Shown one piece after another: positions 46,574-53,559 of a stretch of DNA of 64,000 bases. Below the pieces are notes generated by a model, which saw only the letters and a list, made by a program, of their open reading frames with translations, was not told where the DNA came from and searched no databases. Within the stretch, counting starts at the first letter, position 1, and each line of letters opens with the position of its first letter. The position numbers were made by a program, and so were the translations under genes. This DNA is from Streptomyces spinosisporus (GTDB lineage: Bacteria > Actinomycetota > Actinomycetes > Streptomycetales > Streptomycetaceae). The stretch lies in NCBI RefSeq assembly GCF_022698145.1, contig NZ_JALDAX010000013.1:186001-250000 (forward strand). The letters run 5' to 3'.

Positions 46574-47701
46574 ATGTCCATGGCAGGGAATCTGCGGAAG
46601 GTCACGCACCTCAGCAGGGTCGGCGGCCTCCGCAAGGTGGCACGGCTGGCCCGGCGACGCCCCCGCGTCGACCTGAGCCACCCGGCCCGCTCCCCTCTGG
46701 GCTCCTCCGTGGTCAACTGCGTCACCTACCGGGAGGGCGAGCGGGTGCCGGGCGGCAGCGACCTGGTCGACGCCGTGGAGCGGGTGCGCAAGCACGGTGA
46801 CGGGTTCGTGTGGCTGGGGCTGCACGAACCGACGGACCAGGAGTTCGCGGGCATCGCCGAGCTCTTCGACCTGCACCCGCTGGCGGTCGAGGACGCGATC
46901 GAGGCCCATCAGCGTCCGAAGCTGGAGCGGTACGACGAGACGCTGTTCGCGGTGTTCAAGACCGTCTGCTACGTCGAGCACGAGGAGCTGACGGCGACGA
47001 GCGAGGTGGTCGACACCGGCGAGATCATGGTGTTCGTCGGCGAGGACTTCGTGATCACGGTCCGGCACGGCAGGCATGGCTCCCTCGGTCCGCTGCGCGA
47101 GGAGCTGGAGTCCGATCCGGATCAGCTCGCCAAGGGGCCGGCGGCGGTGCTGCACGCGGTCGCGGACCATGTGGTCGACGACTATCTGCAGGTCACCGAC
47201 GCGGTCCAGGCGGACATCGACCAGGTGGAGATGGATGTGTTCGCGGAGAACGGCGCGCGGGCGGACCCGGGCCGGATGTACCAGTTGAAGCGCGAACTCC
47301 TCGAGCTGAAGCGGGCCGTCGTGCCGCTCACCCGCCCGGTCGAGGATCTCGCGACCCGGCCGATCCGGGTGGTGCCCCCGGAGATACAGGCCTACTTCAG
47401 GGACGTCCTCGACCATTTGATGCGGGTGAAGGAGCAGATCGCCTCCTTCGACGAACTGCTCAATTCGATCCTGCAGGCCCATCTCGCGCAGGTCACGGTG
47501 GCGCAGAACGAGGACATGCGCAAGATCACGGCCTGGGCCGCGGTGATCGCCGTTCCGACGATGGTGTGCGGTGTGTACGGCATGAACTTCGATCACATGC
47601 CGGAACTGCACTGGACGTTCGGCTACCCCCTCGTCCTCGGCGTCATATCCATCGCCTGTCTGGTTCTGCACCGCGGCTTCAGGCGCAACGGCTGGCTGTG
47701 A
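46574..47701 (+). CDS. corA: CorA-family magnesium/cobalt transporter
   Basis: A 375-residue channel. After a basic N-terminus (~30 residues, KVARLARRRPRV) comes the cytoplasmic funnel domain (HEPTDQEFAGIAELFDLHPLAVEDAIEAHQRPKLERY), long helices, and two C-terminal transmembrane segments with the selectivity motif YGMNF followed by MPELHW. Mg2+ (also Co2+/Ni2+) enters down the membrane potential. AAGGAGAT precedes the ATG at an ideal distance. The 205-nt upstream region has no gene. Confidence 0.95.
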   Translation: MSMAGNLRKVTHLSRVGGLRKVARLARRRPRVDLSHPARSPLGSSVVNCVTYREGERVPGGSDLVDAVERVRKHGDGFVWLGLHEPTDQEFAGIAELFDLHPLAVEDAIEAHQRPKLERYDETLFAVFKTVCYVEHEELTATSEVVDTGEIMVFVGEDFVITVRHGRHGSLGPLREELESDPDQLAKGPAAVLHAVADHVVDDYLQVTDAVQADIDQVEMDVFAENGARADPGRMYQLKRELLELKRAVVPLTRPVEDLATRPIRVVPPEIQAYFRDVLDHLMRVKEQIASFDELLNSILQAHLAQVTVAQNEDMRKITAWAAVIAVPTMVCGVYGMNFDHMPELHWTFGYPLVLGVISIACLVLHRGFRRNGWL

Positions 47702-47719
47702 CGTGCCTCGCCGGACGGG

Positions 47720-48148
47720 TCAGCTCGTCGTCGACCTGGCGTAGACGCTGTGGGCGAAGTCGGCGATCTGGTCCTCCGTCAGATGCTGGGCCAGGTCGGC
47801 TTCGCTGATCATGCCGACCAACCGCTTGTTCTCGATGACGGGGAGCCGGCGGATCTGGTGGTCCTGCATCTCCCGGAGCACGTCGCCCACATCGGCGCCC
47901 GACTCGATCCAGCGTGGGGTGCCGTGGGCCATCTCGCCCGCGGTGACCCGGGCCGGGTCGTGGCCCATGGCCACACAGCCGATGACGATGTCGCGGTCGG
48001 TGAGAATGCCGCACAGCCGCTCGTTCTCGTCGCTGATGGGCAGGGCTCCGACGTTCAGCTCACGCATCAGCTGGGCCGCGCGGTCCAGCGTCTCGTGGGC
48101 GGGGATCCACTGGGCGCCACGGTGCATGATGTCTCCGGCAGTGGTCAT
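47720..48148 (-). CDS. Tandem CBS-domain protein
   Basis: A 142-residue protein made of two CBS motifs: IMHRGAQWIPAHETLDRAAQLMRELNVGALPISD and RWIESGADVGDVLREMQDHQIRRLPVIENKRLVGMISEADL. Such stand-alone pairs bind adenine nucleotides and act as energy or redox sensors; homologues in mycobacteria respond to hypoxia. GGGAGGT lies 5 nt before the ATG. It converges with corA with only 18 nt between the stops. Confidence 0.93.
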   Translation of the reverse strand: MTTAGDIMHRGAQWIPAHETLDRAAQLMRELNVGALPISDENERLCGILTDRDIVIGCVAMGHDPARVTAGEMAHGTPRWIESGADVGDVLREMQDHQIRRLPVIENKRLVGMISEADLAQHLTEDQIADFAHSVYARSTTS

Positions 48149-48302
48149 GGGGTACCTCCCGGTGCCGGACGGCCGGCGCGGCGCGGGACGCACCGCTAGT
48201 CCCGGCGCCCTACATTCTCGCGGCGCGGCTCGCCCGGTGCACCCGGAACCGCGCGGTAACAGACGAACCGGAAAGGCCGGGCGAGGGGCGTTCAGTGCCG
48301 CG

Positions 48303-48716
48303 TCAAACCGAGAAGCCGACGATCCTGTGCGGGACGACGCGGATGATGACGCGGACCTCGTCGTCCTTCTCTGCGGGCGGGTCGATGCCGAGGTACTTGT
48401 GCGAGAGCTCGTGCGGGAGCCGCTTGCCCTCGTCGGGGAGGATCTCGGCGGTGCCGCGGATCTCGGCCGAGGTGTAGGGGTCGGCGAGGTCGAAGACCGA
48501 GAGGCTCACACGGGGATCGCGGCGGAGATTGCGCACCTTCTGGCGTCCGTCGGTGGAGGAGAAGAGCACGGTGTCGCCGTCGCGCTTGATCCAGACCACC
48601 GAGTTCTGGGGGGCGCCGTCGGGGCCGAGGGTGGCGACGCTGGCGAAGTTCTTGCCGTCCAGCAGGGCGCGGACGGCATCGGTGAGAGGAATCGGATCGC
48701 TCGGGGAGGGCGTCAT
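48303..48716 (-). CDS. PPOX-class (F420/FMN-dependent) oxidoreductase
   Basis: A 137-residue split-beta-barrel flavin protein: NFASVATLGPDGAPQNSVVWIKRDGDTVLFSSTDGRQKVRNLRRDPRVSLSVFD is the cofactor-binding core of pyridoxamine-phosphate-oxidase-like F420 enzymes. Actinobacterial members reduce quinones, biliverdin or other small molecules. A TAGCCT hexamer (48723-48728) lies 6 nt before the ATG and no ribosome site is seen, suggesting a leaderless mRNA. Function is otherwise unknown. Confidence 0.88.
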   Translation of the reverse strand: MTPSPSDPIPLTDAVRALLDGKNFASVATLGPDGAPQNSVVWIKRDGDTVLFSSTDGRQKVRNLRRDPRVSLSVFDLADPYTSAEIRGTAEILPDEGKRLPHELSHKYLGIDPPAEKDDEVRVIIRVVPHRIVGFSV

Positions 48717-48765
48717 GGGGACAGGCTAACTGCATGCACGCGCATATAAAAGCGGTGAGCGGCGT

Positions 48766-49398
48766 TCACCCCCGCCACGCCGGGCGGCGCGGATCGTCGG
48801 CGCGTACGAGGACGTCGGCGGTGCCGGCCGGGTCGGTCTCGTCCTCGTAGCGCTCGAAGGCGGGGAGGGTCCAGTGCTCGGACTCGGGGGTGCGCCGGTG
48901 CAGAGCGCCGGACGAGAGGAGGACATGGACGGTCAGGTCGAAGGGGAACCAGTGCCGCAGCAGGAGGGGACCATGGAGCAACAGGAAGCCGCCGGGCGGG
49001 AGTTGGACGTAGGGGCTGCGGGTGGCTCGGTCGGTGACCGGGTCCCACAGGTCCGGCAGCACACGCCCGTCGCCGCCGGGTTCGAGGTGGCCGAAGACCT
49101 CGCGCCACAGGGCGCCGGTGTCCAGCCGGCCGTCGTAGTAGGCGTCGATGTCGTGGCGGCCGTACTCCAGCCGGACCGAGGCGGGTCGCAGAAACCCCTC
49201 GGCGGCCACGGTCAGGGACGGGCGGCCGCGTATCCGCAGGGCCTCGGCGACGCGCTCCGCGAGGTCTCCCGGGTCGGCCGCGGGGGCTCCGTCGAAGGCG
49301 ACCCGGGGCCAAGGACTGCCGTCGGCCGGTTCGAGGTCGAGCAGACGCTCGGCGATGAGGTCGCCGAGCCGGTCCCACGTGATCGCTTCCAGTCGCAC
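48766..49398 (-). CDS. Uridine kinase-like protein with degenerate P-loop
   Basis: A 210-residue protein resembling actinobacterial uridine kinase-like proteins: ITWDRLGDLIAERLL at the N-terminus, RRPSLTVAAEGFLRPASVRLEYGRHDIDAYYDGRLDTGALW in the middle and LLHGPLLLRHWFPFDLTVHVLLS. The Walker A position reads VAFDGAPAADPGDLAERV, with no GKS/T; typical members have GxxxxGK there. It may be catalytically dead or bind a different ligand. GTG start at 49398 is inferred from homologue-like onset; the upstream DNA is a short minisatellite. Confidence 0.7.
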   Translation of the reverse strand: MRLEAITWDRLGDLIAERLLDLEPADGSPWPRVAFDGAPAADPGDLAERVAEALRIRGRPSLTVAAEGFLRPASVRLEYGRHDIDAYYDGRLDTGALWREVFGHLEPGGDGRVLPDLWDPVTDRATRSPYVQLPPGGFLLLHGPLLLRHWFPFDLTVHVLLSSGALHRRTPESEHWTLPAFERYEDETDPAGTADVLVRADDPRRPAWRG

Positions 49399-49455
49399 AC
49401 GGCCATCATGCGCCGGCCGCTGGACGGGATGCACAAACGGGATGCGCAGAACGGG

Positions 49456-49531
49456 CAGGCACAGGACGAGGCAGGCACAGGACGAGGCAGGCACAGGGCG
49501 GTTCAGGCACAGGGCGGACAGGCACAGGGGG
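49456..49531. repeat. Short tandem repeat, 16-bp unit
   Basis: About five units of CAGGCACAGGACGAGG or close variants (16,16,16,15, partial). It lies in the divergent promoter region between the uridine kinase-like gene and the DUF2293 gene, so copy number may alter promoter spacing. Confidence 0.85.
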
Positions 49532-49575
49532 AGATCGGGGTGATCCGAAGTCCGGTCAGGGGGAATGAATCAGTC

Positions 49576-50271
49576 ATGGCACGTCTTGCAACTCCCGGGG
49601 CCCGCACCGGGCTTCTCGTCTTCCAGCCGCTCAAGAGACGGATGTGCACGGAGTGTCACGCGGGGCCGCTGGCGCTGCTCGTGCTCGAGGACGGGGCACC
49701 GCGGTGTCTCGACTGTGCCGACCTCGGCCATCTGGTGTTCCTGCCGCGCGGCGACACCGCGCTGACGCGGCGGTCACGCGAGGAGAGCACGTTGTCGGCG
49801 GTCGTGGTCCGCTTCAACCGGCGCAAGGCGCGGTACGAGCGGCAGGGCGTCCTGGTCGAGGAGGAGGGGCTGGCCCGTGCCGAGGAGCGATGCCTCGCGG
49901 ACGCCGAGGCGCGACGGCGGCGCCGGGTGCGGGACGCGCGGCGCCGGGCGGCGGAGGACGTGCGGTTCACGGAGGCGTTCGCGGCGGAGATACGGCGGCT
50001 GTATCCCGGGTGCCCGGCGGAGCGGGCCCTGGCGGTCGCGGCGCACGCCTCGGTGCGGGGCAGCGGACGGGTGGGCCGGAGCGCGGCGGGGCGCGCGCTG
50101 TCCAGAGGCGCGGTGGTCTCGGCGGTCGTGGCCTCCGTACGTCATCTGGACACGCCCTACGACCAGTTGCTGATGAGCGGCGTGCCGCGGCACGAGGCCC
50201 GGCGGCGGATCAGGCCGGCGGTGGAGACGGTGTTGCGGGGTTGGCAGGCGCAGAGGGAGGAGGCGGGTTGA
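49576..50271 (+). CDS. DUF2293-domain protein with N-terminal zinc-ribbon-like motif
   Basis: A 231-residue protein of unknown function. The N-terminal part has CTECHAGPLALLVLEDG then CLDCADLGHLVFLPRGD, a CxxC...CxxC zinc-ribbon pattern. Residues 75-140 are extremely Arg/Glu-rich (RRRRRVRDARRRAAEDV). The C-terminal DUF2293 region (RRLYPGCPAERALAVAAHASVRGSGRVGRSAAGRAL ... VVASVRHLDTPYDQLLMSGVPRHEARRRI) looks nucleic-acid-binding. The stop falls at the start of a 15-bp tandem repeat (50257-50393), and a one-base shift would extend the protein with RGGLTRG-type repeats. Confidence 0.8.
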   Translation: MARLATPGARTGLLVFQPLKRRMCTECHAGPLALLVLEDGAPRCLDCADLGHLVFLPRGDTALTRRSREESTLSAVVVRFNRRKARYERQGVLVEEEGLARAEERCLADAEARRRRRVRDARRRAAEDVRFTEAFAAEIRRLYPGCPAERALAVAAHASVRGSGRVGRSAAGRALSRGAVVSAVVASVRHLDTPYDQLLMSGVPRHEARRRIRPAVETVLRGWQAQREEAG

Positions 50272-50393
50272 CGAGGGGCGGGCCGAGGAGGGGCGGGCTG
50301 ACCAGAGGCGAGTCGAGGAGAGGTGGGCTGACCAGAGGCGGGTTGAGGAGAGGCGGGTCAGGGAGAGGTGGGTTGACGAGAGATGGGGCCTGG
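50257..50393. repeat. Tandem repeat, 15-bp unit, at the 3' end of the DUF2293 gene
   Basis: Nine units resembling GAGGAGAGGCGGGTT or GACCAGAGGCGGGTT, starting inside the last codons of the DUF2293 gene and continuing past its stop. The period is a multiple of three, and the +1 frame reads RGGLTRGGLRRGG-like repeats without a stop. The remaining DNA to 50521 holds the probable promoter of the DUF1772 gene. Confidence 0.87.
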
Positions 50394-50521
50394 GTGGGCG
50401 TGCTGGACGTCTGCGTATGTGCCTGCGTTCTTCGGCCATGGTCACCGAGTCGGTACGGCAATTCACTTGAAGTGACGGGAGGTGCCGGGGATGATCTCGG
50501 CTCGACGCGGGAGTTGACGAC

Positions 50522-51001
50522 ATGATCGATGGACCGTATCTGTGGCTGACGGTGCTGGGCGTGCTCGGAACGGGCCTGGTGGCGGGGGTTTTCTGCGGGT
50601 TCTCGACGTTCGTGATGAGGGGGCTGGCGTCGCTGCCGCCCGCGCAGGGTGTCGCGGCGATGAACGCGATCAATGTGACGGCGGTGATGCCGGCGTTCAT
50701 GTTGGTGTTCGTGGGGTCGGCGGTGCTGTGTGCGGTGCTCGCCGTGGTGACGTTCGTGCTGTGGCCGGGCGACGGGAAGGTGGAGTTGCTGCTGGGCAGC
50801 GCGCTGTATCTGTTCGGTTCGTTCGGGGTGACGATGGTCGCGAACGTGCCGCGCAACGACGCGTTGCTCAGGCTGGATCCGGGCACTCCGGAAGCGGCCG
50901 CGTACTGGCCCTCGTATGTGCGCGAATGGACCTTCTGGAACCACGTTCGCACGGTCGCGTCGGCGGGAGCGGCAGTGGCGTACGTGCTGGCGCTGAGGTG
51001 A
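50522..51001 (+). CDS. DUF1772 (anthrone oxygenase-like) membrane protein
   Basis: A 159-residue protein with four hydrophobic helices and the family motifs GLVAGVFCGFSTFVMRGLASLPPAQGVAAMNAIN and VPRNDALLRLD...REWTFWNHVRTVAS. DUF1772 proteins include anthrone oxidases of polyketide pathways, but most bacterial members are uncharacterised. No polyketide genes are nearby, so a housekeeping role is more likely. Confidence 0.88.
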   Translation: MIDGPYLWLTVLGVLGTGLVAGVFCGFSTFVMRGLASLPPAQGVAAMNAINVTAVMPAFMLVFVGSAVLCAVLAVVTFVLWPGDGKVELLLGSALYLFGSFGVTMVANVPRNDALLRLDPGTPEAAAYWPSYVREWTFWNHVRTVASAGAAVAYVLALR

Positions 51002-51091
51002 GCGCACCGGCGGCGCTCCACCCCTCTGCGGGGGTGGCCCCGGAGTCGTATCGTGGCCGGAAGAGGGCTTGCGTAGGCAAGGGAGACGGCC

Positions 51092-52579
51092 ATGGCCGAT
51101 CCCAAGGGATTCATGACCACGCCTCGCCGGGACTGGCCTCGACGGCCGGTCGAGGAGCGGGTCAGGGACTGGCACGAGGTCTATGTCCCCGGGGCGCTGC
51201 TGCCCATCATCGGCAAGCAGGCGGACCGGTGCATGGACTGCGGTATCCCGTTCTGCCACGACGCGTGCCCGTTGGGCAATCTGATCCCGGAGTGGAACGA
51301 CCTGGTCAGCCGGGACGACTGGCGGGCGGCGGCCGACCGGCTGCACGCCACGAACAACTTCCCCGAGTTCACCGGGCGGTTGTGTCCCGCGCCGTGCGAG
51401 GCGGGGTGTGTGCTCGCCATCAACCAGCCGGCGGTCACCATCAAGAACGTCGAGGTGGCGATAGCCGACAAGGCCTGGGAGTCGGGTTTCGCGCCGCCGC
51501 AGCCGCCGGACCGGCTCTCCGGGCGGACGGTCGCGGTCGTCGGGTCGGGGCCCGCTGGGCTGGCGGCGGCGCAGCAGTTGACCCGGGCGGGGCACACGGT
51601 CGCGGTGTACGAGAAGGACGACCGGCTCGGCGGGCTGATGCGGTACGGCATCCCCGAGTTCAAGATGGAGAAGCGCCATCTGGACCGGCGGTTGGAGCAG
51701 ATGCGGGCCGAGGGGACGAAGTTCCGTACGTCGACGGCGGTCGGGCGGGATGTCGGGGCGGTGGAGCTGCGGTCGCGATACGACGCCGTGGTGGTCGCCA
51801 CGGGGGCGACGGCGTGGCGTGAACTGTCCGTACCCGGGCGGGAGTTGGCCGGGGTGGTGCAGGCGATGGAGTATCTGCCGCTGGCCAACCGGGTGCGGGA
51901 GGGGGACCTGGAGACCTCGCCGATGTCCGCCGCGGGCAGGCATGTCGTCATCGTCGGCGGCGGCGACACGGGGGCGGACTGCCTGGGGACCGCGGTGCGT
52001 GAAGGGGCGGCGTCCGTCACGCAGTTGGACATCTACGCCCAGCCTGGCGCCGACCGAGACGAGGAGATCGAGCCCTGGCCGACGTACCCGAAGATCTACC
52101 GGATGTCGGCCGCCCACGAGGAGGCCCGCGATCTGCGGACGGCGCCTGCGGCGGACGTGGACGCGCGGCTGTTCGCGGCGTCCACGCTGCGCTTCGAGGG
52201 GGACGCCTCGGGATGTGTGCGGTCGCTGCACCTGGTCGAGGTGGACGCGGCGCGCAGCCCGCTGCCCGGCAGCGAACGGACGCTCCCCGCCGACCTGGTG
52301 CTGCTCGCGCTCGGCTTCTCCGGACCCGACCGCGGGGACGGGCTCATCGACCAGCTGGGCCTGGCGATGGAGCCGCGCGGCACGATCACCCGCGACGCCT
52401 CCTTCGCGACGAACGTGCCCGGGGTCTTCGCGGCCGGGGACGCGGCACGCGGGCAGTCGCTGATCGTGTGGGCGATCGCGGAGGGGCGCGCCGTGGCGGC
52501 GGCCGTCGACAGCTACCTGACCGGCAGCTCACAACTACCGGCACCGATCGGCCCGTACGACCGACCGATGGCGGTGTAA
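51092..52579 (+). CDS. gltD: Glutamate synthase small subunit (GltD-type oxidoreductase)
   Basis: A 495-residue iron-sulfur flavoprotein. The N-terminal domain binds [4Fe-4S] clusters (CMDCGIPFCHDACPLGNLIPEWND ... GRLCPAPCEAGCVLAIN). The FAD motif is VAVVGSGPAGLAAAQQL and the NADPH motif VVIVGGGDTGADCLGTAVREGA; the C-terminal FAD loop reads GVFAAGDAARGQSLIVWAI. GltD passes electrons from NADPH to GltB; no gltB is adjacent, so it may be an orphan or serve another acceptor. AAGGGAGACGGCC precedes the ATG. The last ~20 codons are the first unit of a repeat family that continues downstream. Confidence 0.93.
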   Translation: MADPKGFMTTPRRDWPRRPVEERVRDWHEVYVPGALLPIIGKQADRCMDCGIPFCHDACPLGNLIPEWNDLVSRDDWRAAADRLHATNNFPEFTGRLCPAPCEAGCVLAINQPAVTIKNVEVAIADKAWESGFAPPQPPDRLSGRTVAVVGSGPAGLAAAQQLTRAGHTVAVYEKDDRLGGLMRYGIPEFKMEKRHLDRRLEQMRAEGTKFRTSTAVGRDVGAVELRSRYDAVVVATGATAWRELSVPGRELAGVVQAMEYLPLANRVREGDLETSPMSAAGRHVVIVGGGDTGADCLGTAVREGAASVTQLDIYAQPGADRDEEIEPWPTYPKIYRMSAAHEEARDLRTAPAADVDARLFAASTLRFEGDASGCVRSLHLVEVDAARSPLPGSERTLPADLVLLALGFSGPDRGDGLIDQLGLAMEPRGTITRDASFATNVPGVFAAGDAARGQSLIVWAIAEGRAVAAAVDSYLTGSSQLPAPIGPYDRPMAV

Positions 52580-53290
52580 CGCGGACCGCGCCGACCGGAC
52601 CGTACGACCGACCGAGGCGGTGCATAGCGAACCGGCCGGGGCCTCCTGCCACCGCCCGACGGCCGTGCAGCGCGGACCGGCCGGGGGCCGCCTTCGGAGA
52701 AGTGCCAGGGCGGGGACTGCGCAGGGACGAGCCGGGGGCTGCTGCAGGTGATCGACAGCTGTCCGACCCGCAGATCACGGCTGCCCGCGCCGATCGGACC
52801 GTACGACCGGCCGATGGCGGTGTTAGTGCGGACCGGCCGGGACCTCCGCCACCGCCCGACGGCCGTGCAGCCCAAACGGGCCGGGGGCCCGCCTTCGGAA
52901 AAGTGCCGGGGCGGCGGGGCCTGCGCGGGAACCAGCCGGGGGGCTGCTGCGAGTGATCGACAGCTGTCCGACCGGCAGTTCGCGGCCGCCCGCGCCGATC
53001 GGACCGTACGACCGGCCGAGGCGGTGCATAGCCGACCGGGTGGGGCCTCCTGCCACCGCCCGATGGCCGAAGACAGCGGACCGGCCGGGGATTTGCCTCC
53101 GGAGGAGCGCCGGACCAGCCGGGGACCCGCCTCCGGAGGAGTCCCGGAGCGGTGGGGACTGTCCGGGTGCCGGCCGTCGGTCACTGCGGCCGTGCAGCGC
53201 GGAGCCGTTGGAATCTTCCGCCACCGCCCGATCGCCATGCAGCCCCCACCAGACACGGTCCTGCCTCCGGAGGAGCGTCCGCGGTGGTCG
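52507..53290. repeat. ~205-bp repeat family seeded from the gltD 3' end
   Basis: The DNA encoding the GltD C-terminus (APIGPYDRPMAV) and flank recurs after the stop. TGATCGACAGCTGTCCGACC starts both at 52749 and 52954 (205 bp apart), each followed by the GCCGATCGGACCGTACGACCGGCCGA core. A partial copy lies at 52588-52747, and shorter echoes with GCCTCCGGAGGAG reach ~53290. No credible gene was found in 52580-53559: frames are long only because stops are rare, and the encoded peptides are just the repeats. Confidence 0.88.
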
Positions 53291-53559
53291 GTCCTGCTCG
53301 GGGACGAGGTGAGGGCTGCTGCCGGGGGACGAGGCTGGGGTGCGGCCTCATGCCCGTTCTGGATTTCTGCTTTGAGTTGTCCGAAAAGTGGCTTCTGGGC
53401 TACAGGGATCCGAACGGCGGTGGGATCCTCGTAGAAGGAGGCGTGCCGCGTTCGGCCGGGTCCCCGCCCACTGCGGCCGCCCCATCCTTCGTTCCGCCGT
53501 CAGGCGCAGGGCCACCCCCGCGCGTCCCCCCTGTTGGCGGCCGGTCCTGGAGGGTGTCG

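Noticed and set aside
52580..53559. Protein-coding genes on either strand between gltD and the PEP-synthase-like gene
   Set aside because: All long frames translate the ~205-bp repeats, lack convincing starts and show no recognisable domain.
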